Position numbers and translations under genes: made by a program. This document shows positions 16,611-25,530 of a stretch of 34,877 nt of DNA, in pieces. Positions within the stretch are counted from its first letter, which is position 1. The number at the start of each line of letters is the position of its first letter. The notes below the pieces were generated by a model. The model searched no databases, was not told the DNA's origin, and was given only the letters and a program-made list of their open reading frames with translations. The DNA is from Pirellulales bacterium (GTDB lineage Bacteria; Planctomycetota; Planctomycetia; Pirellulales; Thermoguttaceae), in the NCBI GenBank assembly GCA_013360685.1, contig JABWBD010000035.1, positions 1 through 34,877 of the forward strand. Reading direction: 5' to 3'.

Positions 16611-16994
16611 ATGCCGGAACCCGCTCCCATTGCCATCGCGGTCGTCGAGCACGAAGGGCAAGTCCTCATCGGGCAGCGCCCGGCGGGTGTCGCCTTGGCC
16701 GGGTACTGGGAGTTTCCGGGCGGCAAGATCGCCACGGGTGAAACGCCCGAAGCCGCGGCGGCCAGGGAGTGTCGCGAGGAGACAGGGCTTGAGGTCCGAA
16801 TCCTTCGACCACTCGCGACACTCGACCACCAGTACGAGCATGGAACGGTCCGCCTGCACTTCCTGGCGGCAGAGCCGGTGGCGGACGCAGCAATCCCCGC
16901 CCCCCCGTTCCGATGGATCCCCCGCTCCGAGTTGGGCGACTACCGGTTTCCGCCGGCCAATGCCGGGATTCTCAAGCGATTGACCAGCGGCTGA
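16611..16994 (+). CDS. NUDIX hydrolase, MutT-like
   Basis: A 127-residue protein beginning one base after the stop of the sigma-54 activator, so surely cotranscribed. The complete NUDIX box is visible from GGKIATGETPEAAAARECRE to ETG (about 38-60). It is preceded by GYWEFPG and followed by a short C-terminal domain of beta strands, as in MutT-type 8-oxo-dGTP diphosphatases. LHFLAAEPV and PFRWIPRSELGDYRFP match the family's C-terminal part. Expected reaction is hydrolysis of oxidised (d)NTPs to monophosphate and pyrophosphate, but specificity cannot be read from sequence. Why it sits with PAAR, peptidase and regulator genes is unclear; it may be a passenger. Confidence 0.9.
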   Translation: MPEPAPIAIAVVEHEGQVLIGQRPAGVALAGYWEFPGGKIATGETPEAAAARECREETGLEVRILRPLATLDHQYEHGTVRLHFLAAEPVADAAIPAPPFRWIPRSELGDYRFPPANAGILKRLTSG

Positions 16995-17307
16995 TTCGGC
17001 CTCGGCCACGCTCTCTTCCCGCAATTTGTGCCGGAGGGTGAGGCACCGGCTGAATTCGGGCTTTGCGGATTTGCACCTGTAAGTTAGATTTTGCAAAGTT
17101 TGCAATAGCACCTGCGGCGTGTCGCTTCAGTCCGATCCGGCGTCATAGGGAATTAACTCCGGGTCGGGCGGCGGGTTCCGGCGACCAATGGTTCGCCAGG
17201 GACGGATTACCGGTTCGATTGGCTCGCCGTTTGCACAACGCGGGCATCTCGTCCGGCCGCATGGAAGAGGCCGATCGCTCCACACTCGGACTGGGAGTTT
17301 GCAGAGC
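16995..17307 (+). other. Gap with sigma-54-like promoter and no other gene
   Basis: About 310 nt between the NUDIX gene and the peptidase gene. Apart from the promoter at 17220-17235 it contains a TTGCAAAGTTTGCAA near-palindrome near 17090. No frame with a good start and SD was seen. Confidence 0.5.
17220..17235 (+). promoter_or_regulatory. Sigma-54-like promoter upstream of gluzincin gene
   Basis: TGGCTC-GCCGT-TTGCA: -24 matches TGGCAC at 5 of 6 positions with the invariant GG, -12 is exactly TTGCA, and the spacing is the standard 5 nt. The predicted start of transcription near 17247 leaves a 60-nt leader to ATG 17308. Confidence 0.65.
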
Positions 17308-18372
17308 ATGGACGCTCGATCGTTTCGGGTCGCCTTGCTGGCGGCCGTTCTGCTCGGTTCGTCCGGGGCCAGCTACCGCACTCCGAACTTCCTCATCAAC
17401 ACCTCGGATCCGCAGTTGGCGGAGCGGTTCGGCAAAGCCGCGGAGAAGTACCGCAAGGAATTGGCCGAATCCTGGCTCGGCAAAGAAATGCCCGAGTGGT
17501 CCGCGCCCTGCCCCGTGACGGTCCACGTCGGGCAGAACCTCGGGGCGGGCGGGGAGACGAGCTTCCTGTTCGACCGCGGCGAGGTCTTCGGCTGGCGGAT
17601 GACGATCCAGGGACCGGCCGACCGTATTCTCGACTCGGTGCTGCCGCACGAAATCACCCACATGGTTTTCGCCAGCCATTTCCGCCAGCCATTGCCTCGC
17701 TGGGCCGACGAGGGGGCCGCCAGCAGCGTCGAACACCAGAGCGAGAAGGAGAAACACCAGCGGATGCTCCAGAAGTTCCTGCGGACGGGCCGGGGCATCG
17801 CGTTCAACCGCATGTTCGGCATGACCGAGTACCCCCGCGACGTGATGCCCCTGTATGCGCAGGGCTACACGGTGGCCGAGTATCTGATCCGGCAGGGCGG
17901 ACGGCGGAAGTTTGTCAACTACCTGGCGGACGGGCTGCGCGACAACCACTGGTCGCGCGCCACGAAGCAGCACTACGGAATCGAGAACCTGGGCGCCCTG
18001 CAGAACTCCTGGCTGGCGTGGGTCGGACAGGGTTTCCCACCGCTGCAACCGGCCTCGCCGGAGATCGAAGCGGTTCCGCCGGCGACGATGGTGGCGGCCA
18101 ACGACCGGCGGCCACGGCCTGAGCCGAACCTGATCTACCGGATTGAAGACAAGGAACGGCCCGCCGCGGCGGCGCCGGATGGAGGCGGTCCGGTAATCCA
18201 CGATCCCAACGTCGTGCCCGCCTCGGGATGGGAAACGGCCGGCGATCCCAGGAACAGGCCGGTCGCGAGCCCATCTTCATCCGCTCCGCTCCGTACCCAG
18301 GTGACCCATCCTCAACCGGTCCAACAGCCCAGGCAGAGAGTCATCCAATGGGCAGCCCCGAGCGGTGGATGA
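17308..18372 (+). CDS. Secreted gluzincin-type metallopeptidase
   Basis: A 354-residue protein. Residues 1-22 form a signal peptide (FRVALLAAVLLGSSGASY). The zinc motif HEITH is at 114-118, followed by PRWADEGAASSVEH with E135 as the likely third ligand, the arrangement of peptidase MA-like (M1/M13-type) gluzincins. The middle part has the helical YAQGYTVAEYLIRQGGRRKFVNYL block common in planctomycete members. The last about 110 residues are Pro/Ala-rich and probably unstructured (surface linker). ATG 17308 was chosen because the signal peptide begins there and GGGAG is 11 nt upstream; an earlier start at 17188 would bury the signal. It lies downstream of a sigma-54-like promoter and is transcribed toward the cdsA-like gene. 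Confidence 0.85.
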   Translation: MDARSFRVALLAAVLLGSSGASYRTPNFLINTSDPQLAERFGKAAEKYRKELAESWLGKEMPEWSAPCPVTVHVGQNLGAGGETSFLFDRGEVFGWRMTIQGPADRILDSVLPHEITHMVFASHFRQPLPRWADEGAASSVEHQSEKEKHQRMLQKFLRTGRGIAFNRMFGMTEYPRDVMPLYAQGYTVAEYLIRQGGRRKFVNYLADGLRDNHWSRATKQHYGIENLGALQNSWLAWVGQGFPPLQPASPEIEAVPPATMVAANDRRPRPEPNLIYRIEDKERPAAAAPDGGGPVIHDPNVVPASGWETAGDPRNRPVASPSSSAPLRTQVTHPQPVQQPRQRVIQWAAPSGG

Positions 18373-18416
18373 CGGGCGCCGGGAGCGGCAGTCTGCCGTT
18401 AAGCTTCAAGATCGGG

Positions 18417-19394
18417 CTATCCGATCGGCGGCATGTGTCCCGAGAGCACAAGGTAATAGCGCGTGAAATGGAAGAACACCGGCGCGGCGAAGCAGATCGA
18501 GTCGATCCGGTCGAGCACGCCGCCGTGGCCTTCCACGAGGGTGCCGTAGTCTTTGACTCCCCGGTCACGCTTGATTGCCGACATGGTCAGTGAGCCGGCA
18601 AAGCCCAAGAGCGCGACCATCAGCGACATCCCCGCGGCCAGCCAGTAGGGAAAGGGAGTTGCCCACCAGAGGGCAGCGCCCAGGAGAGTCACGCTTCCCG
18701 TCCCACCCAAGAGCCCTTCCCAGGTCTTCGTCGGGTTGATGGTCGGCACGATCACGTGCCTGGTCGGCAACTGGGCCCAGGCGTATTGGAGCACGTCGCT
18801 CAGTTGCACCATCACGATGAAGAAGAACAGGAGGCTCGCGTTGCTCGAGAAGCCCTTGCCGGGACCGAGGTCGAGGTTCAACAGGGCAGGAGCATAGCTC
18901 AGGCTGTAGACGCTGATGAGCAAGCCGACTTCGATCTTGGCGGTCCGCTCCAGAAACCGTTTCGGGTCGCCCGACATCGCGATTCGCGCCGGGATAAAGA
19001 GGAAGGCGTAGACCGGAATGAGAATGCTGTAGAGCCAATACCAGTCGAGTCCCACGAAAAGGTAGTGGGCGGGAGTCACCAGGAAGAAGACCCAGAACAG
19101 GGCGCGGTGATCGCCCGGGCGGGTTGGCGTGAGCGTGATGAACTCGCGGAGTGCCCAGAAGGAAATCAGGCCGAACAGCGCCACGGTGGCCCAGCGCCCG
19201 AAGAGGAAGGCCGCGGCGAGAACGGCGACGAGGATCCACCATGCCTTCACGCGGAGCCGGAACGTCTCCAAGATGGCCGGATCGACGCTGGTGTCCGTGC
19301 GGCGCTTGATCATCTGGACGACAGCCGTGGCGACGCCCAGAAGCACCAAAACGCCGCCGATCAACGCCAGAGTGCTTACGTCCAGATCCAGCAT
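18417..19394 (-). CDS. cdsA: Phosphatidate cytidylyltransferase
   Basis: A 325-residue polytopic membrane protein that would make CDP-diacylglycerol from phosphatidate and CTP, the branch point of phospholipid synthesis. The signature near the end, SAIKRDRGVKDYGTLVEGHG then GVLDRID, fits the CDS consensus S-x-x-KR-x4-KD-(x)-(P)GHGG-x2-DR-x-D, with Pro replaced by Glu before GHGG. About eight hydrophobic segments are visible. It begins 24 nt after the plsC-like gene, so the two form a lipid operon. ATG 19394 was used. It lies beside, not inside, the exopolysaccharide arm, separated from the GT4 gene by the acyltransferase and a 113-nt gap. Confidence 0.9.
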   Translation of the reverse strand: MLDLDVSTLALIGGVLVLLGVATAVVQMIKRRTDTSVDPAILETFRLRVKAWWILVAVLAAAFLFGRWATVALFGLISFWALREFITLTPTRPGDHRALFWVFFLVTPAHYLFVGLDWYWLYSILIPVYAFLFIPARIAMSGDPKRFLERTAKIEVGLLISVYSLSYAPALLNLDLGPGKGFSSNASLLFFFIVMVQLSDVLQYAWAQLPTRHVIVPTINPTKTWEGLLGGTGSVTLLGAALWWATPFPYWLAAGMSLMVALLGFAGSLTMSAIKRDRGVKDYGTLVEGHGGVLDRIDSICFAAPVFFHFTRYYLVLSGHMPPIG

Positions 19395-19418
19395 CGGGTC
19401 ACGTCCCCACGCTCCAGG

Positions 19419-20105
19419 TTACATTTCCTTCAGTCGCCGTACGGCTTCCCTCGCTCGGCGAAGGAAGTGGGCCTTTGGCTCGCCCGCCTCCAACCAGATC
19501 GGCGGACCGAAGCTGATGCAAGTCAAGAGCGGCACCGGCAGGACTTCGCCGCGGGGCAGGATGCGGTTCATATTGTCGATATGCACCGGGATCAGTTCCA
19601 GGTCCGGCCGCTTCTTACAGAGGTAGTATAGCCCGCTTTTGAACTCTCCGATCTCCGTTCCCGCGCTCCGGCCGCCTTCCGGAAAAACGATCAACGAGTA
19701 GCGGTGTGAGATCTCGCGGATCATCACGTCGACGGGGCTTTGGTGCACTTTGATCTCGGTGCGGTCGATCAACAGCGCGTTGAACACCCGATTCGACAGG
19801 TATCGGCGGATCGGCCCGGCTGTCCAGTAGTCCTTGGCGCCCACGGGACGCGTCATGTTCCGTACTTGCTGCGGCAAGGCGGACCAGAGTACGATGGCGT
19901 CCAGATGGCTGGTGTGGTTGGCAAAGTAAACCCGCTGGCAGGTATCGGGCTGGCAGTCAATCCAGCGCACGCTCGCCCCGCTGAGAAACCTGGCGAGGAG
20001 CGCCAGGAAAGCTCTGGTGAGCTTTTCCTCCACCCGCAGCGATCCTGAATCGACCACGATCGTCCACCGCTCCCACACGATTCGTTGCTTGCGCCAAGCT
20101 TTCAT
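19419..20105 (-). CDS. plsC: 1-acyl-sn-glycerol-3-phosphate acyltransferase
   Basis: A 228-residue PlsC-family acyltransferase, which adds the second acyl chain to lysophosphatidate at the membrane. Block I NHTSHLD is at 63-69 (catalytic His64-x4-Asp69), block II-like region near 110, block III FPEGGRS at 141-147, and block IV VPLLTCISFGPP near 200. The start is ATG 20105, directly behind the very strong SD AAAGGAGGGGAGG. The upstream in-frame ATG at 20147 would run through the SD and was rejected. cdsA follows on the same strand. The two together would channel phosphatidate to CDP-diacylglycerol. Confidence 0.88.
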   Translation of the reverse strand: MKAWRKQRIVWERWTIVVDSGSLRVEEKLTRAFLALLARFLSGASVRWIDCQPDTCQRVYFANHTSHLDAIVLWSALPQQVRNMTRPVGAKDYWTAGPIRRYLSNRVFNALLIDRTEIKVHQSPVDVMIREISHRYSLIVFPEGGRSAGTEIGEFKSGLYYLCKKRPDLELIPVHIDNMNRILPRGEVLPVPLLTCISFGPPIWLEAGEPKAHFLRRAREAVRRLKEM

Positions 20106-20218
20106 GGTAGCCTCCCCTCCTTTGTGAGGAAAGGCCCGGACGTTCATCGTGGCGGGCTGCCGGCGAGGTTCCAGGCATGGTTTGCCCCTACTGCCGAAAG
20201 CCATCTCCCGCAAAATCC

Positions 20219-21466
20219 CTACCGGCCGCTACAACCCGCACAGCCGCCAAACTCTTCCTTCTGCGGCACGACCTGGGACAAGACACCGGCGGGGGGCCGC
20301 AGCCGGGGCGATGGAAAACACTTCGCCGCATAGATTTCCGCGACCAGGCTCTCGTAACCTCGTACCATCCGGTCGATCGACCCATGAGCGAGGACGTGCT
20401 CGCGCCCGGCACGGCCCATCGCCGCCGCACGCTTCCGGTCGCGGAGCAGTTCGACGGCGCGGGCCGCGATCCGGCATTCGTCTCCCGGTTCGACCAGAAA
20501 GCCGGTGCGCCCGTCCAGAACCGATTCGGGCACCGAGCCGACCCGTGTTGCCACCACCGGTTTCTCGCAGGCCATCGCCTCCAGGATGGAGACGGGATTG
20601 GCCTCCATCTTCGAGGTCAGCAACAGCACGTCGATCAGGCCGAGCACCGCCGGAACGTCGCTTCGTGTGCCCAGGAAACGCACCGAGTCGCCGAGGGCCA
20701 ACTGCCGCGTGAGATCTTCAAGTGCGGGCCGGCAAGGGCCGTCGCCGACGATGAGGAAGCGGGCGTCGGGCAATTCGCTCCGAATCCGGACAGCGGAACG
20801 CAGGAACAATTCGTGGTTCTTTTCCGGTCGCAAGGCCGCCACGATCCCAGCCACAGGCGCGCCCTCGGGAATGCCAAACTCTTCGCCCAGCAGCCGGTCG
20901 GGCCAGCGGGGGTGGAAACGGTCGACGTCGACGCCGTTGGGGATCACGCGGACTTTATGCGCCGGGCAGCCCTCGTGCTCGGCGAGATAACGCCCGTGCG
21001 GCTCGGCCACGCCGATGAAGGCGTCGGTGATCGGGGCGAGCAGGCGGTTGAGCAGCTCGACGTGGTCCGGCAGTCCGGTCGAGTGCAGGGCGGAGCAGAT
21101 CACCGGGACACCGGCGATGCGCGCCGCCAGTCGCCCCCAGAACATCTTGTCGCCCCCGGTTCCGACGGTGACCACCGCGTCAATCCGCCGGTCCGACATC
21201 AGGCGCGTCAGCCGGCCAAGCACACGGAAGTCGTACTTGTGAGCGAGCAAACCGGTGTGGGCCGGGATCTCGGCCGCGAGGATCTCGCCCAGCGGCCCCA
21301 GGTATTTCAGGCAACACAATTCCGGCAAGAAGCGGCTGCGGTCCATCCTGCGGACCAGTTCGACCAGCAGGGTTTCGGCGCCGCCCACCGGCATGGAGGT
21401 GATCACGAACATCACGCGCAGCGGGCCTCGGTCTTCGAGCGGCGGCAATCGGCGACGGTGTAGCAT
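20219..21466 (-). CDS. GT4-family glycosyltransferase
   Basis: A 415-residue GT-B enzyme. The N-terminal domain starts RVMFVITSMPVGGAETLLVE (the G-G-A-E donor/acceptor loop). The C-terminal Rossmann half has VRVIPNGVDVDRFHP, VAALRPEKNHELFLRSAVRI, FLIVGDGPCRPALE and the sugar-nucleotide site SKMEANPVSILEAMACEKPV with the EX7E motif. This is a retaining transferase of exopolysaccharide type. ATG 21466 with GAGGAT 8 nt upstream, 32 nt after the flippase gene stop. The C-terminal 35 residues (PSPRLRPPAGVLSQVV then KEEFGGCAGCSGR) are outside the family core. Donor and acceptor are unknown. Confidence 0.92.
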   Translation of the reverse strand: MLHRRRLPPLEDRGPLRVMFVITSMPVGGAETLLVELVRRMDRSRFLPELCCLKYLGPLGEILAAEIPAHTGLLAHKYDFRVLGRLTRLMSDRRIDAVVTVGTGGDKMFWGRLAARIAGVPVICSALHSTGLPDHVELLNRLLAPITDAFIGVAEPHGRYLAEHEGCPAHKVRVIPNGVDVDRFHPRWPDRLLGEEFGIPEGAPVAGIVAALRPEKNHELFLRSAVRIRSELPDARFLIVGDGPCRPALEDLTRQLALGDSVRFLGTRSDVPAVLGLIDVLLLTSKMEANPVSILEAMACEKPVVATRVGSVPESVLDGRTGFLVEPGDECRIAARAVELLRDRKRAAAMGRAGREHVLAHGSIDRMVRGYESLVAEIYAAKCFPSPRLRPPAGVLSQVVPQKEEFGGCAGCSGR

Positions 21467-21498
21467 GGCGTATCCTCACTGGTTCGTGGAAGCGGAAT

Positions 21499-23049
21499 TT
21501 AGCCGGTCCGTTGGGCGGTCATTGCGGTTATTCCCCATCTCCGCAGATACTGCCTCGCGCCGGCCGCGAGGAGTTGCTTTTCTTCCGGGCGGAGCAGCCG
21601 GTCAAAGACAACGGCCTCCAGGGCAATTGCCGCCAGCACCAACGCCGCGATTGCCGGGCCCAAGGCAATGGCGGCCGGCGCTGCAAGCAGGATCCAGGTG
21701 CCCCGGTCGGTGCGAAAACCGGACCGCCGCGCAAGCTGGAGGACCGTCAGCAGGACGACGAAATTGGCGATGCACTTCGCCAGGACGACTCCTTCGAGCC
21801 CCATCGTCGGAAGCAGGAGTGCATTGAGCGCCACGTTGATGGAGAGTCCGGCCAGCAGCCCCACGCTCGCCCAGCGCGCCCTCTCGGCGCACCAGAGATA
21901 GTTGAGCGCAACCATGGACAAGCCGAACCAGGTGCAATAGGTCAGCGTCCAGGGAAGCACCGCCAGCCCGCCGGCGAATTTCCCTCGCAGCGCCGCCCCG
22001 AACAGGAGCGGCGCCGCCGCCACGACTGCGACGGCTCCGCAGGTCAGGGCGTAGCAGAGCAGTTTGACAAACAGATTCAGGCGCAGGGAAACCCGCTCGC
22101 GACGCCCTGCCTCCCAATCGCAGGCCAGGTGAGGGGTGATCATCGCGCCGAGCGTCATGGCTGCCGAGGCCAAAAGGAGCGGCAGGACGCGAGAGCTGTG
22201 GTACTCCCCGACCATCGCCAGCGGATCGCCCCCGGCGGTCCCGGAGCAGTGAACGATCATGTAGCGATCGGCCACGTCGAACAGGTTCACCAGCAAGCTT
22301 GTCGTCCAGATCCATCCTGCCAGCGGGACGAGCTTGGACCACAAGGCCCGGTGCGTAAGGCAAGCGGCGTCTTCCGGAATCGCGTTCCAGGACCTGCCCA
22401 GATAGGCCATGGCCACCGAGGCGCCGAGGAGGCAAGCGCCGCCGTAGGCCAGTACGACGCTTTCGGCCCCGTCTCTCCACCCAAGCACGAGCGCGGTCCC
22501 GAACACGGCGAAAGCAATGCTGTTGATCAGGTGCAGGGTGGAGACCAGCCGAACGTTGCGCAGTGCGGTGAACAATTCCGTGGAGAAATTGAATGCGACG
22601 ACCGCCACAACGCTCAGCGCCAGTGCCGCGACGAGGGCGGCGTGGTCGGGGCTGCCGAAGATGAGCGTGGAAAGCCATGGTCGCGCCAGATAGATCGCCG
22701 CCGCCGCGGCAAGCGTGAGGCCGCCGCAAAGGGCGAGCGTCCGCCGCAGAAAAGTCCGCAGTTGACCCTTTTGGCGGTAGTGCTCGACGTAACGCCCGAA
22801 CGCTCCCGGCACTGCGAGCACGATCAGCGGCGCTGCCAGGACGAGAAAGCCGAAGGCCATGTCCCATCGGCCCAGTTGTTCGGCGTCCAGCCAGCGGCAG
22901 AAGAGCACCGCGCGCACCAATCCCACCAACCGCTGCACGACCGCCAGCACCAGGAAGATCAAGACGCTCTCGGCCAACGTGTCCGTGCGCAGCGCGTCGC
23001 GCGCGGCGGATGTCGGTTCTTCGATCGCAGGCAATTCACAGGTAGCCAT
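21499..23049 (-). CDS. Wzx-like lipid-linked oligosaccharide flippase
   Basis: A 516-residue membrane protein with about 12-14 hydrophobic segments arranged as in the MOP/polysaccharide-biosynthesis superfamily (for example LAESVLIFLVLAVVQRLVGL near 25, GTALVLGWRDGAESVVLAYG near 200, and late segments from VALNYLWCAERARWASVGLL). Residues after the first helix (FCRWLDAEQLGRWDMAF) fit the MATE/Wzx start. It would move undecaprenyl-PP-linked repeat units to the outer face. The start is ATG 23049, whose A is the last base of the TGA of the deacetylase gene (1-nt overlap). An open frame upstream to 23340 is antisense-like noise over that gene. Confidence 0.85.
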   Translation of the reverse strand: MATCELPAIEEPTSAARDALRTDTLAESVLIFLVLAVVQRLVGLVRAVLFCRWLDAEQLGRWDMAFGFLVLAAPLIVLAVPGAFGRYVEHYRQKGQLRTFLRRTLALCGGLTLAAAAAIYLARPWLSTLIFGSPDHAALVAALALSVVAVVAFNFSTELFTALRNVRLVSTLHLINSIAFAVFGTALVLGWRDGAESVVLAYGGACLLGASVAMAYLGRSWNAIPEDAACLTHRALWSKLVPLAGWIWTTSLLVNLFDVADRYMIVHCSGTAGGDPLAMVGEYHSSRVLPLLLASAAMTLGAMITPHLACDWEAGRRERVSLRLNLFVKLLCYALTCGAVAVVAAAPLLFGAALRGKFAGGLAVLPWTLTYCTWFGLSMVALNYLWCAERARWASVGLLAGLSINVALNALLLPTMGLEGVVLAKCIANFVVLLTVLQLARRSGFRTDRGTWILLAAPAAIALGPAIAALVLAAIALEAVVFDRLLRPEEKQLLAAGARQYLRRWGITAMTAQRTG

Positions 23050-23936
23050 CACACCCGGTCCATCGCGGTCTTGACCTCGCTTGCCCCCGGCGCCCACGCG
23101 AAGCGATGGACGCGCGCCCCGCGGGGATCGACCGTCACCCGGTTCTTCAGCCGGATCATGCCCTCGTCGGCATGGATCCGCTGGAGGTGGAACGGATCGT
23201 CGCCCGGGAGGTTGTAGCCCCCGTAGGCCGAGCAGACCCCGAGGTACCCGGCCGCTTTCGCCATCTCGAAGCCACGCGCGCTGAGGTTGGCGTATTGCCC
23301 GAAAGGAAACGCGAAATACCGCACCGGCCGATCGATCCACTGCTGGAGTTCGCGGCCGGCAACGACGATCTGGCGGTACAGTTCCTGCTCGTCCGCGACC
23401 AGGCCCAGATCGGGATGGCTGTACGTGTGGGCGCCGATTTCGACGCCTGCAGCCGCCATGGCCCGGAGCTGCTCGACGCTATTGGGCAGGAACCGATAGC
23501 CTCGGGCAAGATCGTGCGCGAAGGGATCTTGCTCGAGGACGTTTCGGAGCGTGACGAAGTAGGTGCAGGGAATGCCCGTTTTGATCAGCAGGGGAATCGC
23601 CTTGTGGCAGTTCTCGGCATAACCGTCGTCGAACGTGATGCACACGGCTGGTCGGGCGCTGTCGCCTGTGCGAATCCGGCGTTGCGCCTCGGAGAGCGAG
23701 ATCAGGTCGAAGCGATCGGCCATCCAGCGAATCTGCCGGTCGAAGCAGCGGTTTGAGAGAGTCCAGGGGGTGGCGAGATCGTCGGCGACACGGTGATAGA
23801 AGAGCACCACGATCGGTACGCGGTGTTCCCCGACCGCCCTGGCTTTCGACCACCAGCGGCATGGAAGCGAGACGCCGTAGTAGCCGGCCAGCAGCATCGC
23901 TTTCCAGATCGGCAAATGGGGGCTGTCCTGGAGCAT
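23049..23936 (-). CDS. Polysaccharide deacetylase (NodB-homology)
   Basis: A 295-residue CE4 enzyme that removes N-acetyl groups from GlcNAc-containing polymers or precursors. Motif 1 TFDDGY at 101-106 gives metal-binding Asp103/104. Motif 2 HTYSHP at 170-175 gives His170 and His174. FAFPFGQY near 210 is motif 3 (R/FPxG/Y). The segment FYHRVADD near 46-53 is also conserved in exopolysaccharide-linked members. There is no clear signal peptide, so it may act in the cytoplasm or be anchored by its N-terminal hydrophobic stretch (WKAMLLAGYYGVSL). The SD is weak before ATG 23936. Lies 79 nt after the GNAT gene stop and overlaps the flippase gene by 1 nt. Confidence 0.9.
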   Translation of the reverse strand: MLQDSPHLPIWKAMLLAGYYGVSLPCRWWSKARAVGEHRVPIVVLFYHRVADDLATPWTLSNRCFDRQIRWMADRFDLISLSEAQRRIRTGDSARPAVCITFDDGYAENCHKAIPLLIKTGIPCTYFVTLRNVLEQDPFAHDLARGYRFLPNSVEQLRAMAAAGVEIGAHTYSHPDLGLVADEQELYRQIVVAGRELQQWIDRPVRYFAFPFGQYANLSARGFEMAKAAGYLGVCSAYGGYNLPGDDPFHLQRIHADEGMIRLKNRVTVDPRGARVHRFAWAPGASEVKTAMDRV

Positions 23937-24015
23937 GTTGAATTCGGTTGGACCGATTGAAGCGTGAATCGCAGGCGAAGTCCTGCGGCGTTTTCCTTCG
24001 CTTGCGAGTCAGGCT

Positions 24016-25173
24016 TTAATGAGTTCGCTTGTCTTGCTTGTTGCTGGTCGCCGGTCGCAGTCCGCTCTTGAGCCACCGTTTCATGCCGACTCCCGCCAGC
24101 CAGACGGTGTGCCGGAGCCTCGCGGAGACCCTGTTTGGGACGACGCGCAGTTCGATGCCGGCTCGAGGCTGGGCCCGCCAATGGGCCTTGTAGGGCTCGT
24201 CGCCGCGGAGGAAGTCGAATGCCCGATAGCCCATCTCGATCGCCCGGCGGATCGTCATCATGTTGGCGAGGCGGCCGGGGGCGTGTTCCAGCAGGTCCGG
24301 TTCAATCCCCGCCTGGTACGCGTAGACCACGCCGCCGCCCGCGAGGTGGTACTCGGCGGCGGCCGGGCGGCCGTCGAGTTCGATCCAATGGAGCTGCAGT
24401 TGCCCGTTTTCGAGCAATTGGGGCATTACGTCCGGGTGGAAGGCGGCAAACCGCCGGGAACGGTAGCAGCCCGGCTCGCCGAGTTCCTGCCGCCTCCGCT
24501 GATGGAGGTCGATGAGGATCGGGAGGGCGGTTTCCAGGTCGCGTTTTCCGGCCACGGTGTGCAGGACGGCGCGGCCGGTTGCCACGTAGTCTCGTTCCGT
24601 GCGGCGGAGTTGCTTGCGGTGGTCTTTGGACAACGCCGCCAGGTGCTCCTCCCACGAAGCAGGCAGTTCGATCCGCCAGCAGTTCGGCCCGGGACGCGAA
24701 TGGATCGTGTGTCCGCGCTGAGCAAACTCGTCGGACACACGCCGGACGGCCTGGTCCTCGGCGTCGACCCCTTCCCAGCAAAGCAAGTCCCAGCGGTCCG
24801 GGCCCGGTCCGTTCGCGGCCCGAGTCAGCCAGTCGGCAAGGGCCGCTGCCACGGCGTCCAGCTTGTCGCTCTCGCAGAGCACGCTCAGATAATCGGTGCA
24901 GACTTCCCCAGTCCCGAGGAATCGGACTACGTTTCCATGCGAGGCCGAGCGATGGACGAACCACGGCGCCAAGCCAACCAGCCGGTCGCCTTCGTCGCGA
25001 ACTCCCAGCACGAAGAGCTGCCGGCCGGCCGGACCCTCTTTCAAGGTTCCGTAGTGACGCCACCACGTTGTCGTCCAAGCCCAGCTCCGGAAAGGCACTG
25101 CCCGCGTGAGCCGGTCCCAGTCGCCGGCCAGAGGAACGAGTTGGTCCAAGTTTGAGTAGCGTAGGACTTGCAT
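24016..25173 (-). CDS. GNAT/FemAB-like acetyltransferase (BioF2-like, exopolysaccharide-associated)
   Basis: A 385-residue protein. The segment WTTTWWRHYG (32-41) and LVGLAPWFVHRS near 65-76 match the N-terminal half, and SKDHRKQLRRTERDY with LIDLHQRRRQELGE the helical start of the Acetyltransf_6 (PF13480) half. This continues to LHWIELDGRPAAAEYHL, AGRLANMMTIRRAIEMGYRA-like text and FDFLRGDEPYKAHW, which I know from CelD/FemAB-related proteins next to exopolysaccharide genes. It would transfer an acyl or aminoacyl group to a sugar or peptide. ATG 25173 has no clear SD. A huge open frame runs through it to 29493 but is antisense to real genes; only this end is coding. Confidence 0.82.
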   Translation of the reverse strand: MQVLRYSNLDQLVPLAGDWDRLTRAVPFRSWAWTTTWWRHYGTLKEGPAGRQLFVLGVRDEGDRLVGLAPWFVHRSASHGNVVRFLGTGEVCTDYLSVLCESDKLDAVAAALADWLTRAANGPGPDRWDLLCWEGVDAEDQAVRRVSDEFAQRGHTIHSRPGPNCWRIELPASWEEHLAALSKDHRKQLRRTERDYVATGRAVLHTVAGKRDLETALPILIDLHQRRRQELGEPGCYRSRRFAAFHPDVMPQLLENGQLQLHWIELDGRPAAAEYHLAGGGVVYAYQAGIEPDLLEHAPGRLANMMTIRRAIEMGYRAFDFLRGDEPYKAHWRAQPRAGIELRVVPNRVSARLRHTVWLAGVGMKRWLKSGLRPATSNKQDKRTH

Positions 25174-25530
25174 AAGGGGAGTTCTCAGAGTCTCGACGGG
25201 CCTTCTTAAATGTCCGTCACACTCCGAGACTTGCAAACCGATTCGGGCGCCGGCAGCGGAGGTTTCGTGGTGTGATTTGGCAGCGGGGTTGCAGGCGCTC
25301 AACGCGCTGTTGCCCTTGTGCAACGCGGCGCGCGGCGGGTCCGAGGCATCCGCGATGCGACGGGGAGATGTCGGCCTTGACGGAACCTGCGGCTGCGCAA
25401 GGATTTTGGCGCCGGTCGGCACGGGCGGGCGCATCGGCTGGCATCGGGTTTGCTTTGCCCAAGTTGCCACACCAGTCATCGAGCGATTCAGAACTCGAAT
25501 TGGCCCAAGACTCCCGCAGAGAAATCTCCC
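25174..25530. other. Divergent intergenic region of exopolysaccharide cluster
   Basis: 357 nt between the GNAT gene (minus) and the Wzz-like gene (plus). It contains the sigma-54-like site at 25439-25454. No comparable sigma-54 or clear sigma-70 promoter was found for the minus arm. Otherwise it is GC-rich with no supported gene. Confidence 0.5.
25439..25454 (+). promoter_or_regulatory. Sigma-54-like promoter upstream of Wzz-like gene
   Basis: TGGCAT-CGGGT-TTGCT: 5 of 6 at -24, a full TTGC core at -12 and the correct 5-nt spacer. The predicted start near 25466 gives a 65-nt leader to ATG 25531. Exopolysaccharide operons under sigma-54 and an enhancer-binding protein are known in exosortase/PEP-CTERM systems. 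Confidence 0.7.

Noticed and set aside
22859-23340. N-terminal extension of the flippase frame up to 23340
   Set aside because: It would overlap most of the deacetylase C-terminus; ATG 23049 overlaps the deacetylase stop by 1 nt and begins the membrane protein properly.
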